Below are positions 35,821 through 48,383 of a DNA stretch of 64,000 bases, in pieces. The notes beneath the pieces were generated by a model. That model was not told the DNA's origin, did not search any database, and saw nothing but the letters and a program-made list of their open reading frames with translations. The translations under genes and the position numbers were made by a program. How positions within the stretch are numbered: the stretch's first letter is position 1; each line of letters opens with the position of its first letter. The stretch lies in NCBI GenBank assembly GCA_021464415.1, contig CM038467.1, positions 36,301,226 through 36,365,225 on the forward strand. Direction: 5' to 3'. This DNA is from Lonicera japonica (Eukaryota; Streptophyta; Magnoliopsida; Dipsacales; Caprifoliaceae).

Positions 35821-36080
35821 TTCGGAAGGAGTAGGTGAAGGACTAGGATGCCTTGGTAGTGGTTGGCCTCTTGGTGGACTTATGCGAAGATCAATGTACA
35901 AATTTTCACGCATAAGCCCGGAAGGGTGATCTCGAATAAAATTTTTCACCTAAAAAAAATAATAATAATAAGTAGGAAAAGTAATTTACAAAGGGAGAGA
36001 ATACTTACAAAGTGATTTTTTTTTTTTACAAAACCCGTAATCTATCTTTCGCCGTATCCCCGGCAACGGCGCCAAAAACT
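35821..36080 (-). other. Leader and primer site of C2
   Basis: The tRNA-Asp type primer site occupies 36057-36074 (minus strand). Between it and gag lies the same short intron-like segment with GTAAGTATTC donor and T-rich acceptor as in D and E. Confidence 0.85.
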
Positions 36081-37240
36081 TGACGCACCGAAAATACTTC
36101 CGTGCTTAGGTACCCAAGTGCAGGTTGTCAAGTTATAATACTTGGTAAGTCCAAGTGTCGAACCACAAGGATAGTCGGAAAGACGATGTGGTGATTACGA
36201 GTCCAAGGCTTTGTTAAGATAATTTAATTGGTTGATTTTTATGATTGATTTTAAAGTCTTGCAATAAAAATTAAAATGATGTAACAATAGATGAGAAAAG
36301 GCTAAGGCATTATAGAATTCATTTGTTTTGCAAAGTTAAGTAAAATCAATCTCATTCAAAGTTCTCAATGCAATTCCTAAGTGTTGAATATTTTACCCAT
36401 TTCTAAGCAAAAGGGTGTGGAGCAAAAGCAACCCATTCCCATATAAATGCCATATAAAGAAAGGATGTAAGCAAATATCAACACAAGTGTATCTCTCATT
36501 TTTATCTTGTGACAAAGGGTGTGAAGCAAGTGCAACCCATTCCCACATAATATCAACTAAGATTCAAACTTAAAATACACAAAAAGAAAAAGCATAAATT
36601 TAAACTAGGCATTTAAGAACTCATTGTTAGTTTCCCCTAGGCAAATGACTTGATTATGAAAATGGCCAACTACAAGGAGTTTAGCTCAATAAATCATAAC
36701 ATTTCATTTGTCTAAGATTGGGAGGTCTAGGTGGAGGTCAAACCGTCCTATATAGACTTATTTGATAAATACAAATTGAATCCTTAAAATGATTAATGAA
36801 GTTGTTTATGACATAAATTTAAAAGATCCTTTTTGGCAATACATTAATTAAGAAAATGATGAGTCTAAAAATCACATAAAGTGTAGAAAGCACTCAACAT
36901 ATCATTAAAGTATTTAAAGATTAAAATCTCAAATTTATGGTGTTTCCATGAATATCAAAGACTAATCATGCTTGGCAATGAAAAGTATCTCATTCAAAGA
37001 AAGAATGGACATAGGCTAGTAAGAAATACACAAGTTTATCATCTCCTCATTAATGCTTGAGATCTATGTATACAAGGCATACAAAGTCAAATCATCATAT
37101 GAAAATTATCTTACTAGCTTATGAATGGTTGAAAAAATGGAGAAGATGAAGGATTCAAAAAGTATTTAACAATACTAACAATGGAATGAGAATTGAACTT
37201 ACATAATTAATGCATTGCAAATTTCATCTTTTAGCCTTAG
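36081..37240 (-). mobile_element. 5' LTR of C2, first part (split by Tat B)
   Basis: Reverse-complement Athila LTR from TGACGCACCGAAAATAC to TTTTAGCCTTAG. It continues after Tat copy B at 56539 with CAAAGAAATTACT. The joined order equals the unbroken LTRs at 23820 and 28445. Confidence 0.93.
37236..37240. repeat. Target-site duplication of Tat B, left copy
   Basis: CTTAG here is repeated at 56534-56538. The unbroken Athila LTRs have a single CTTAG in GCCTTAGCAAAG. Confidence 0.95.
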
Positions 37241-37350
37241 TGTAGACACCCCGATCCGTGACCCCCGCAAGAACCCTAACGACCTACAAGACTACTATTT
37301 TTGGAGTCCGGGACCCACCCGAGCACCCGAAACTACCCTGGGGGGGGTTT

Positions 37351-37633
37351 TGTTGCGCGACAAACCTATTTTTATGAAGGATTGTCGCACGACATATCAC
37401 ATTGTCGCGCGACAATCATTGGAATGTCGCGCGACAATCCCACTATGTCGCGCGACAATCCCTCTCTGCACCCGACCAACCACTTTCTGACACATCACAG
37501 TGTCAGGACCCATCACTTCAGCCGTTTGTCGCACGACATACTGGAATGTCGCGCGACAAACAGATGTGTCGCGCGACACTTGCCTTTTTTTGGGGAAATG
37601 TCGCGCGACAATCTTCCCCGAGCAGTATAAATA
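37351..37633 (+). promoter_or_regulatory. LTR promoter with palindrome cluster
   Basis: Six perfect TGTCGCGCGACA palindromes (37403, 37425, 37446, 37547, 37567, 37599) and three with one change (37351, 37383, 37527) precede TATAAATAGG at 37626. The last palindrome ends 15 bp before the TATA box. The core contains CGCG, the word bound by CAMTA-type factors, and TGTC half-sites as bound by ARF factors; which protein binds is unknown. Confidence 0.75.
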
Positions 37634-38475
37634 GGCCAACACCCCCAAGGGTTCAAGGCAGCGACTTGAATCGGGAAAATCTGGAGCTTTAGTCTGATTT
37701 TATTATCAAGCATTTTATATTAACATCTTATCTCTGAAGAATTATCGGATCTATTCCCGACACTCGACGTGTCCCGTCTCTGGAATCGAATTCTCGGAAA
37801 TATCTGAAGAAGGAAAAGATTATTATCGCCGGAAATCTCTCCGCCGAATCATATTTTCTTTCTTATTATTATTCTCGTCGGGAAGGTAAAGAAAGTCCCT
37901 TCTAGTATTTAAATTAGATATCTGTGTACTTGTTTTACTTCTGTTGTTCTGTCCACGTTTTATTTGAATAAACTTATTGCCAAGTTACAAATAGTCTACC
38001 GTTTTCAAAACAAAAGACCCTGATAAAACCATTTGCAAAACCAGAAGAGTAAGTATGTTATCGTCCAGATAAAATTCTGTTTTCAAAACCCAGACTGATA
38101 CGACTTATCTAGGAATTAGAATCAAACATATCCTGTCTTCTCTATAGACTGCGACGTGATTGATAATTCTCCCCAAATAGTTCTAGTTCCATATTAAATC
38201 AGTCCTGACATAGATCCGAACTTTTACAAAAGTAAACACAACACGAGAAAACCGTCATTATCTGAGGAAATAATACGGGATACTCTTGTAAAAATAGAAG
38301 GTTTTTGTCATTTGTATTTACATCTTTCAATAATAAAAAATCGGATCTCGGAACACAAAGGTTTCTATCCCTCTCCCGTTTTCCCCCAGAATTTAGGGTT
38401 TTCATTTGAAAAGTAGTAGACTGTCAGTAAAAGCATCCAAGTTTCTCAACATAGAATAAACATATAAGACCACTA

Positions 38476-38540
38476 GAGACCAAAAGGGCGGAATGGGTGC
38501 TTAACACCTTCCCAAACCGTAATATAGTTCCCGAACCCTA
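38476..38540 (+). promoter_or_regulatory. Conserved U5 block in the Tat B LTR
   Basis: GAGACCAAAAGGGCGGAATG through CCCGAACCCTA closely matches 6425-6489 in the unrelated-looking solo LTR, and is repeated in the 3' LTR from about 56207. Confidence 0.6.
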
Positions 38541-38802
38541 TAGAATCCTGGTTTCGCAGAAGAATGTGTAAAGAAAGGCTTATCTGTAGCCTCTCCCCTT
38601 ACACAACCCTTTTTGTCCGTTTTCTCGTAAAACGTACTGGCGACTCTGAATGAACCCCTTTGCATCTAGAATAGACGTAGGGACACCCGATATGAATCAT
38701 CAAACAACTCCAAGCAAATGGAGCGACGGAATCCCTTCCGACGCTTTAGACGCCCAACGGACGGGGACGAGACCCGGGGGTCGCATTTGCGGATTCTCAC
38801 AG

Positions 38803-38820
38803 TGGCGACTCTGCTGGGGA
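38803..38820 (+). promoter_or_regulatory. Primer binding site of Tat copy B (tRNA-Arg type)
   Basis: TGGCGACTCTGCTGGGGA lies one base after the LTR. It matches the complement of the 3' end of plant tRNA-Arg(ACG) except for one base, as I recall that tRNA. Ogre elements also use tRNA-Arg. Confidence 0.82.
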
Positions 38821-39549
38821 GACTAGAGAACTAGACTCTTATATGTGGACTTTTGTTTATCTATTTGAATATTTGCTTTTTCTGCTTTCCCTACTTATGT
38901 TAATTGATTGAGAAGAAACATTTTTTTCAGAAATGGAAATTTTTCAAAAATACGTAATCAAGATAATGATATTTGTAAACCCAACCTTTTTCACACGCAC
39001 TATCACAAATCATGCATTGGTTCTACGAGTGTGAATTTACCCCAAACCCTCGGAAGTATTATAAGTGAGTAGGGAGTTGGCTTGCTTGGGCCAACATAAA
39101 CCGAAAGCATTTACTTCCACTCTCCTTGGCCAAGTACGCCCCCGAGGTATATCGAGTGACGAGAACACTCACGTACCCGGGAAGTATATCAAAAGATTCT
39201 TGCACGTACCCGCCCCTGGGGTATATCGCAAGGTCTTGCCAAATAGGAGGGAGCCTGAAGCCTTAACCGTTCGTACACCTGCGCTGCATATAAGATCGAG
39301 TCAAGTTAAAACACTTGTCAAACAGCCGTAGGGGATGTACCACCTTACGGCTTACTTTTGGACACCCTTTTTAAATCCGAGGCTCTTCTCGGCAATTTTT
39401 AGCGGTTCTTTTGGCAAATCGAGTCGCATCACAGTCTTCCTTCATCTTCACCATGTGGTTTCGTCTACAGTCGTGATGCAACAAACAGACTGAAAGGTTG
39501 GGCCGGCCGTGATCACACCGGAAGACTAGTAAGACCAAGCACACTTGAA
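38821..39549 (+). other. Leader of Tat copy B
   Basis: This untranslated stretch between primer site and gag matches 1-507 of copy A in its second half. No conserved domain was seen. It probably carries the packaging signal. Confidence 0.7.
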
Positions 39550-41900
39550 ATGGCCGATGAACGCGAGAATCGAGAGACGGATCAGAGCCGAGCCGAGGCA
39601 TCATCAGCTCAGCCAACCCTAGCCGAAATGCACCGTTTACTCATGACCGTCAGCAGGGATCTGGCAAACCTCACGAACGAGCAACAGGGTACCCGGATCT
39701 GAATAGAAGAATTATCAGCCGAACGAACTGCACCACCGGGGTTTGATCAACTACCACCAAATCGAGATCCGAACCAAGGACAGTCTTCACAAGTACTCCC
39801 CCCAGTTCAGGGAACCAATCCACCCCAAACGGGCCCTATCGTACCTGGTCCCGTTCAAACCGACCCCAACCATTAGAACCAATGGGCCCCGGATTCAGGC
39901 CCCACTTACCAACAGCAAGAGCCACCCATAGTCTGGCCGCAACCCCAAGTACAACCCGGCTTTGATCCCCACTATCAACCATGGCCACAAGTTCCCGCAA
40001 GACCCATTCCACCACCGGCCCCAGCAGCCCTCCCTAATGAATACCCAGACATCAACCGACTTCGGGCAGTATATGCGGAATCGGTAATAGCACGGGAACA
40101 GCCCGACGAGGTGTCAAGAGAGAGTGAGGAAATGAAGAAGCTGAAAGAGCAGATGATGGTCCTACAAAAGGGGGTGTCCCTAATAAAAGGAGCAGACGAG
40201 ATCACAGATATGAATGTCTTCTCCCTCTACCCAGAAGCAAGATTACCCCAGGGATTCAAACTCCCTTCCATCACCAAGTTCACTGGAACCATGCCCCCTA
40301 AAACCCATCTACAGTCCTACATCAGATCCATGCAAGTGTCCGGTTGTGGAGAGCCAGAATTAGCACAGGCCTTTCACATGACTCTCACGGGGGCCGCCCT
40401 GAGATGGTTTTTTGGTCTAGAAAGGCATCACACGCAGACTTGGGAAGATATCGTCAAGGAATTTATGACCAAATACAGGTCCAACGAGGATTTGGAAATT
40501 ACCCGTAAACACCTGGAAATGGCCAAACAGGGCGAGAAAGAAAGCTTCAGCGACTTTGTCACCCGCTGGAGGGAGATGGCCTCCCAAATGTCCAAACGAC
40601 CCGATGAAGAGGAACAGCTAGAAATCATTCAGAAGAACTTCACTCCAGCCGTACTGAGTTGCATGGGAAAGCATGTATTCCCACACTTCAGGGCCCTGTT
40701 GAGTATGGGGTCACAAGTAGAGGAAGAATTGGCCAAGAAAGTCGAAACCGATACCAAGAAAGCCGCATACACCGGGAGAAAGATAGCCACTACAGCCGTG
40801 AATCAAATAAGCTCATACCCCTATTAACAGAACCCCTTTCAACAACCACAACAGCCACCTCCGATGAGTTGGCCCGCACAAGGAGGCCCTTCAAACACCG
40901 AGGACAAAAAAAGGAGAAACTTCTGCACCCTCCCCACTACACTGGTAAAAAGTCTGGAGCTACTCCGAAAGGCCGGACTAATCACTCCACTCAACCTGCG
41001 CCCCCCACCAAACCCTATTCCAAATACCTGGAGAATGAATGAGAATTGTGCGTATCATCAAGCTGCAGGACATGACACGGAGCGTTGTTTGGCCCTTCGT
41101 CATCGTATTCAAGACCTCATTGAAGCTGGAACCATCCCCGCACCCGGCTGGCCCAATGTTACTAACAATCCACTTCCTAACCATGCTCCACCTGCAGGGA
41201 TTAATGCCTTGACCACTGATAAAGAAGGCTTCGATCCCATGGGGCTCATTCGAGATGACCCAGCTTACAGGGCACCCGATGTACTGCCAGCAAAGGCTCA
41301 AGTTGCCCCAGGCCTCAATCCCATAATTGACCAATGGATGGCCAAAATGAACTTCCTACCCGGGCAGGGTTTAGGAAAGGCAAATAAGGGGATCTCACAG
41401 CCACTTACAATCAAAACCAATCCCGGAAAATCTGGGATAGGATGGACCCAGAATAAGAGGAAACAATCATGGAAATCCCAAAATCCCCCCTGGGAGACAA
41501 TCTGTATGACAGAAACCTCCCCCGGGACTTTCAGTTGGTCGACAGAGCCGGAATCGTCAGAAGCTTCAGAGGAATCAGACCCGGCATCCCTTTGGATCCA
41601 ACAGATCACCCGTTCAGGAAGGGTATACCAACCACCACCGACGGAGGCCGAAAAAACACCGCCACTGAAGGAAATAGGAAAAGATAGAGTGCTTGAGCAG
41701 TTGAAGAAGACCCAGGAACACATCACCATTTGGGGCCTCTTGGTTGCCTCCAAACCCCACAGGACCGCTTTCATCAAACTTCTGGACGAAGCCGTGATAT
41801 CACCGGACTCCACACCCGAACAACTGCCAAACATGATCGGGTCACTTACAGTCCAAAGAAGTCTGTCATTTTCAGATGAGGATCTGTCTCCATTGGGGAG
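39550..41900 (+). pseudogene. gag: gag of Tat copy B
   Basis: The reading is as in copy A but without frameshifts. Nonsense codons are TGA 39700-39702, TAG 39874-39876 (shared with A) and TAA 40825-40827. The retrotransposon-gag domain lies at about 40290-40740. The zinc-knuckle-like CAYHQAAGHDTERCLAL near 41047-41095 is intact here. A G-patch-like block (PGQGLGK to GIGW) follows near 41355-41445. Gag and Pol share one register. Confidence 0.92.
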
Positions 41901-44640
41901 GAAACACAGCCTGGCTCTCCATATCACCGTCCGAACCCGAGGGAAGATTTTGCCACAAGTCCTTATCGACAATGGGTCAACCATAAACGTCTGCCCCCTA
42001 AAGACCGCTAGATGCCTGGGTATCTTGGATTCAGAGCTTTCTCCATCCGCCGTGACTGTCAGGGCCTACGACAATACCAGAAGGGCCGTTCTGGGTTCTC
42101 TGAAGCTAGATCTCATGGTCGGTCCCGGAAGTTTTTCGGTCGATTTCCAAATCATAGACATTCCCTCCAGTTTCAACCTCCTGCTGGGAAGAGCGTAACT
42201 ACACGACATAGGAACACTCCCCTCCTCCTTGCACCAAAAGATCAAGATACCGTTTGAAGGGAACATAATTACCATCCAAGGAGATCCTGAAAGGACCTTG
42301 GCGGATGTGGAGTTACCTGTTTTGGGAATCGGGAGCCAGAGCATACAGTTAGGAGGCTTTTCTTATGAGCCTCAAGTACAAACTCTTAGCACTCAGATAA
42401 TCGAATATCTTTCCCCTGACAATATCCCCGGTCTCAGCACCAAGATTACAAATATGCTAAGAATGATGAAATACTTACCTGGAGCCGGCCTGGGAATGGG
42501 ACAATCAGGACTACTTCAAGCCTTGGAACCAGTAACGAGGTACGAAAGGGAAGGTTTGGGGTACCAACACACTGAAGAAGACGATCAGCAAAAAAGGGGC
42601 CGAGGGCATCAGTATCCGAGTTTTAGCTCCTTGAACGGGTTTTTCGTCAAAAAAAGAGAGGACTTTCCCTTTTGCGGTTTTCAGGAACCTTGGAGAAACA
42701 GCGACGGAAAGAACCTACCGGGATGGAAAATCTTCTATGAAGAGGACCTATATGTCAAAGAAAGCATCGAACACAGTTTCTCCACCAAATTAACAATTGG
42801 GTTGAAAGAAGAAAATGAAGACAAGACAGATGAGGAGGAAGAAATGATCGGAGATCTCTTCGACATCATGGCTCTAGGGGATGACGAGCCAAGGGATGAC
42901 CCCGTACACCTAATATACGCTGATCCAGACTACCAAAGAGAAGGGAAAAAGAGTGAAATTATAAGGGTGAGAGGTAAGAGTGAAAGTAAGGCTAGGAAAG
43001 AGCCACTCCTAGATTTACTTTTTAAACTTGTACCTGTAAACACTATTATCAATGAAGAAAACTCTGTTTTGCGTTATCCTGTTATTTATAATTCTGTAAT
43101 AACTTATAAGGAGTTAGAAAGACTGAACGAACACCCTGAACGGGAGGAACAGCGTATACAGAGCGAGGAAGAAGACACTCTCGAAATTAACCTCGGAACA
43201 AAAGAGGAAAGAAAGGAGGTCCGCATTGGGACAAGTCTGAGTGAAAAAGAAAAAGAGGAATTCACACAAACTCTGAAAGAGTACGTGGATGTCTTCGCCT
43301 GGTCTTATGCGGATATGCCAGGATTGAACAGTCAGATAGTCATGCACGAGATACATACCAAGCCGGAGTTCAGACCTGTCAAGCAAAAGTTAAGAAAATT
43401 TACGCCAGAATTGTCCCTAAAGGTAAAGGAAGAAGTGATGAAACAACTGAGTGTAGGGTTTTTACGGGTGATCGATTACCCTTCATGGTTAGCCAACATT
43501 GTGCCCGTTCCAAAGGCAAATGGGAAGGTCCGCATGTGTGTGGATTACCGGGATCTTAACAAAGCTTGTCCGAAAGACGATTTCCCATTGCCCAACATTG
43601 ATTTGATAATAGATAACACTGCCAATCACGCCCTAAAGTCATTTGTGGATGGTTTTGCCGGGTATAACCAGATCAAAATGCACCCGGATCACCAGGAGAA
43701 AACTGCATTCATCACACCATGGGGAACATACTGCTACACCGTTATGCCATTTGGGCTGAAGAACGCTGGGGCAACCTATCAGAGAGCAGCCACCGCTATT
43801 TTCCACGATATGATCCACAAAGAAGTAGAGGTGTATGTGGACGACATGATAATCAAATCAAAGGAGAGGGAAGGTCACATACCAGCCCTGCGAACCTTTT
43901 TCGACCGGCTCCGCCAGTACCAGATGAGACTCAATCCGCAGAAATGTGTGTTTGGGGTGACCAAGGGAAAACTCCTAGGTTATGTTGTCAGTAAGAGAGG
44001 AATCGAAGTAGACCCTGCCAAGGTTCAAGCTATCCAAGAAATGCCTAAACCTCGTACCGAGAAAGAAGTCCGAGGATTTTTGGGTAATCTGCAGTACATC
44101 AGTAGGTTTATCTCTCAGCTCACTCAGACTTGCGAGCCCATCTTCAAACTCCTGAGGAAATCTTCACCGGGAGAGTGGGACGGTCAGTGCCAGGAAGCTT
44201 TTGATAGAATCAAAGAATATCTCTCCAACCCCCCAGTGTTAGCCCCACCACAAACCGGACTACCTTTAATTTTATACCTAACCATCACTGATTCAGCCGC
44301 AGGAGCAATGCTAGCCCAACACCTGACTGATACCCGGAAAGAGCAGGCCATCTATTTCCTCAGCAAGAAACTGTCCCCATTTGAGATAAACTACACACCA
44401 TTGGAGAAATCATGCACCGCTCTCATCTGGGTAACACAGAAACTACGGCACTACATGCTAATTTTCTCAGTCATCCTGGCATCACGGATTCCTCTCTTGG
44501 ATAGCTGATACCTCTTCGAGAAACCGGCTCTCTCGAACCGAATGGCAAAATGGCTATTTCTACTCTCCGAATTCGACATCACCTATATGACCTAGAAGGC
44601 AGTCAAAGGAAAGATCATAGCTGATTACCTGGCCCACAAT
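41901..44640 (+). pseudogene. pol: protease, G-patch, reverse transcriptase and RNase H of Tat copy B
   Basis: The aspartic protease (VLIDNGSTINVCP, catalytic DNGS at 41968-41979; LLLGRA near its end) is cut by TAA at 42196-42198. A second G-patch-like block (GAGLGMGQSG, EGLGY) lies near 42480-42565, then an acidic linker. The reverse transcriptase runs over about 43340-44000 with YVDD at 43834-43845. The first RNase H (TDSAAGAMLAQHL, YTPLEKSCTAL) ends with a short altered stretch and TGA at 44506-44508, where copy A has different bases. TAG 44593-44595 follows. Confidence 0.93.
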
Positions 44641-46452
44641 CCAATATTGGGAAACGTGCTAGAAAAAGCCGAGTTCCCAGACGAAACCATCATGAATGTC
44701 GAGATCGATGAAGACTGGAAGTTGTACTTTGACGGGGCCGCCAATCGGAATGGAAACGGGATAGGTATCCTGTTAGTCTCTCCAGACCAAACTCACTTCC
44801 CGGTATCATATCCTCTGGACTTCTTCTGCACCAACAACATGGCTGAATATGAAGCCTGCATACTCGGGTTAGAGATAGCTCTTCAAAGGGGTATAAAGAG
44901 GATACAGGTATACAGAGATTCAGCACTAGTGGTTCACCAGGTTCTGAAAGAATGGAAGATCAGAGATGAGAAATTAGTCCCTTACCTCGCCCGATTGGAG
45001 GATATCGCAGGAAAGTTCAAGCATACGGAGTTTTACTATCTCCCCAGGTCTCAGAACAGTTTTGCTGACGCACTGGCAACCCTGGCATCTATGATCGATA
45101 TCCCGAAAGGAATGGAAGAAATAACTCTTACGGTGCAAAAGAAATCAGAACCAGCACACTGCACGGCCTTGGTGGTAGAGAATGAAGGGGAAGGGGATTC
45201 AACCACTTGGTTTTACGATATCTGGAACCTGCTGAAGAACCATCAGTATCCTTAGAAAACAGACAAGAAAACACGGGTCACGCTCAGAAGATTAGCATCA
45301 GGGTTCATACTTTGTGCCGGAAGATTGTATAAAAGGAACTACGACGGGACTCATCTTCAATGCCTCACCAAAGAAGAATTAGTCAGAGTAATGGATCAGA
45401 TACATGGGGGCGATTGCGGACCTCATATGAGCGGACATACACTTGCCCGCAAAATCATCAGACAAGGTTATTTCTGGTCTACTCTGCAAACCGACTGCTC
45501 TAATCACGTACGCCGTTGTCACAAGTGCCAAATTTATGCTAAATCCCATAAGCTTCCCCCAAAAGAGTTGTACACCATGACTGCTCCCTGGCCTTTCGCA
45601 ACCTAGGGAATCGACGTCATTGGGAAGATCTCGCCCAAAGCCAGCAACGGCCATGAATTCATACTAGTGGCCATCAACTACTTCACCAAATGGGTAGAAG
45701 CCGAGTCTTACCAGACCCTGGATGCCAAAAAAGTAGCCCGATTCATCAAAAGGAATATTGTTTGCCGATATGGGGTCCCACACGAGATCATCTCAGATAA
45801 CGTCACCCACTTCGAAGGAGAAGCTAATACCATCATGGAAGAATACGGTATTACCAGACACAGGTCTTCGCCATACAGGCCACAAACCAATGGGGCAGTT
45901 GAAGCCACCAACAAAAATCTGAAGAATATCCTAAGCAAGATGACCGACACCTGTCGAGACTGGCCAGAGAAATTACCTTATGCGTTGTGGGGATATCGCA
46001 CCACCGAGAGGGTCTCCACCGGGGCAACCCCGTTCTCTCTTACATACGGGATGGAAGCAGTCCTCCCTATTGAGTTAGAAGTCCCCTCCCTCAGGGTAAT
46101 ACTAGAAAATCAAGTCAATGAACTGGAGTGGGTCCAGGCACGTTATAACGAGCTAGCCCTACTAGATGAAAAGAGATTGAAAGCCGCATACCACCATCAG
46201 GGGTATCAGAAGAGAATCGCTCGAGCATTTAATCAGAAAGTGAGGACTCGGGGTATCAATGAGAACGATATTGTATTGAAAGAAATTCGAGAACCGGCCA
46301 CAGATCCGAGGGGTAAGTTCGGGCAGAAGTGGACAGGGCCGTACATCGTCAAAGAAATCAATACAGGAGGTGCCGCTATACTCACTGATTTGGATAGGCA
46401 GTTACTACATTCACCAGTCAACATGGATCGACTGAAGAATTATTATCAATAG
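44641..46452 (+). pseudogene. pol: archaeal-type RNase H and integrase of Tat copy B
   Basis: The second RNase H starts YFDGAANRNGNG (Asp at 44731-44733) and ends near NSFADALATLASM. TAG at 45253-45255 separates it from integrase. Integrase has the HHCC finger (HGGDCGPHMSGH to CHKCQ), then TAG at 45604-45606 (tryptophan in A), the core with ISDNVTHFEG (glycine changed to valine compared with A), and the end GKFGQKWTGPYIV to MDRLKNYYQ. No chromodomain is present. Confidence 0.92.
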
Positions 46453-46578
46453 GTGTGGCATGTAATAAGAACTACGTAAACCTGAGCCCCAACTCAAAAC
46501 TTTTTGTTCTTTGTAAAAATCAAAAAGGGGAACGTAGGCAACCTGAGAAGTGACTTCAGGCCCGGTTTAAACTTTGTA

Positions 46579-46590
46579 AATAAATTTATT
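46579..46590. terminator. Palindromic poly(A) signal, copy B
   Basis: AATAAATTTATT gives AATAAA on both strands between the convergent ends of gag-pol (46452) and the antisense gene (46676). It is identical to 8901-8912 in copy A. Confidence 0.5.
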
Positions 46591-46675
46591 TCCCGCAAGC
46601 AGTCCCTCATATATTATTAAAAGGTGGTTCAGAACACCGAAGGTTACAAAGGAGACATAACAAATACAAAAGAAA

Positions 46676-47932
46676 CTAATCCCTAGGGGTTGGCCACACT
46701 GGGTCCTCTATAGCCAAGTCGATCCGAGCTTCGTCCAAGATCTGATATGCAAAGACAATATTATCATCAGTAGCATCCGTATCCATGAACCGGAACTACT
46801 CCATTTGAAAGGGGTCGTCGATCAGTTCTCCTTCCAGAGATTGCCACCAAAAGCGGATGATATCAGCCCGGAGGGGCCGGGTAATACCAAAACGGGCATA
46901 GTTGAACTGACGAGTCAGTCGAGCGCGCCACATCCTCTCTACCGATAAAGAAACATGTGGGGTCACAAATTTAGACTCAGAAGAGAAGTTGTTCAGACCA
47001 AGAGGAACCTCCTGAGGAATGTTAAACTACCGAAGAAGACGCCCAGGGAGATAAAAGGAAGTAAACCAGAGCCCGCGGAGCCGAACGTAGTTTTGACCCC
47101 CAGTGCTAAGTACCATCGCCCTCAGCTTCCACCAAGGAATGTTCCACCGGATAGCCCGAAAGTTCTCCAAAAACCACACCGTCCAATCAGAGGAAGACAT
47201 GGTCAAAGCACCAAAGAGAGGTCGATGGAAGAAATGAGTCAGATTGTCGAGCCGAACTCCGTTGAAACCCACCGATCGAAAGCGCTCTAGCAGCCACATG
47301 TATAGCAGACGCGGACTCCCCCGGAAGAAGGGCGAGGCCCCCCGTTGAACATCATCAAGACCATTCAGGGTCTCTGCAAGAATGATCGGCACTATAGACT
47401 CCCCATTTCTAGCCTGGTAAATCAGACTCAGGATAGTCGGATCAACACGGGAAGAACCCGTCACCAGCAGCATATCAGAAACCAGGCAAATCAGGGCCGC
47501 TGCAGTACGCCCCACGCCGTAAGAGGCCCTATCTTCATAACGATGAAAGAACCTCACCATTTTATGGAAGTCAAGAAGACCATCGGCAATGAAACCATCA
47601 CAGGCCGCCTGGGGAATGGCTAACAGAGCAATTAGCATGTCGCGGGGACCGATTTCTTCTATGGGAACTGCCATCGGGAGACGAACGTCAGAACGTAACA
47701 GCCAGGAGAACTCCTCATAGGTCGAGCAGAGCTCATCTAGTCCAAAGCGGAAGAGATGGTCCGCGGGACTCCAGAAATACAAGGCACCTAACAGAAAGGA
47801 AAAATCGACGAGACGATAGCACCAGCCCGCTAAAGGACAGAAGGCACCAAAGTTCAGACCATTTTCGGAAGATATCAAAGCATCTCTAGCATTGACATAA
47901 GAAAAATCAGATTTTGTGCGATAAGAAGACAT
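46676..47932 (-). pseudogene. Antisense DUF7745-like gene, copy B (two nonsense codons)
   Basis: This is the counterpart of the open gene at 8998-10254. It starts MSSYRTKSDF and stays in register throughout. Two nonsense codons stand where copy A has glutamine (TAG, near 47027-47029) and tryptophan (TAG, near 46797-46799), both explained by C to T changes on one strand. The conserved blocks HRYEDRASYGVGRTAAALI and IILAETLNGLDD are unchanged, suggesting recent decay. Confidence 0.78.
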
Positions 47933-47970
47933 TTTTGGAAGGTGTGGGGATGAAGGAAGGAAGATGGGTG

Positions 47971-48054
47971 TATTTATAGCAAAAAAAAAAAAGAGGGACC
48001 TGTACCTGTTTGTCGCGCGACAAACCCATATCCAGGAGTGATTGTCGCGCGACA
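47971..48054 (-). promoter_or_regulatory. Promoter of the antisense DUF7745-like gene, copy B
   Basis: A TATAAATA box (minus strand, 47971-47978) lies 39 bp before the ATG. TGTCGCGCGACA is present at 48011-48022 and 48043-48054, matching copy A. Confidence 0.7.
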
Positions 48055-48383
48055 AACCCCTTTGGGGTCACCCTAATTTTGTTCTTCCTACACATAGCAG
48101 TCATGATTGCCAAAAGAATCATTTTTGGATGCTTTCTTGTTCTCACTTTGCTCTTTTTACAGGAAAAGTATCACTACACTACAAGGTATGACTTCTAAAT
48201 TGCCGACTCTTATATATATATGTATGTATATATCTTTCACATACAGAGAATAAAAGTATAATCAAACACAGATAAAGATATTTCATAAATCCAATAAAAG
48301 AACAGTTTTTTATATCCGGCTAAACATGACTAAAATAAATACACATTTGTCCAAAACTAATAACTAAGTGCAGAAAGGGAAAA

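Larger units (their letters stand above)
37241..38801 (+). repeat. 5' LTR of Tat copy B
   Basis: It runs TGTAGACACC to TTCTCACA with TG and CA ends. U3 contains nine TGTCGCGCGACA-type palindromes and the TATA box. The U5-like part has the block shared with the other Tat LTR family and a TGGCGACTCTG copy at 38638-38648. Confidence 0.95.

Noticed and set aside
37301..37692. Overlapping open frames in the LTR with repeated SRDN and CRAT words
   Set aside because: They arise from the TGTCGCGCGACA palindromes read in all frames and are not proteins.
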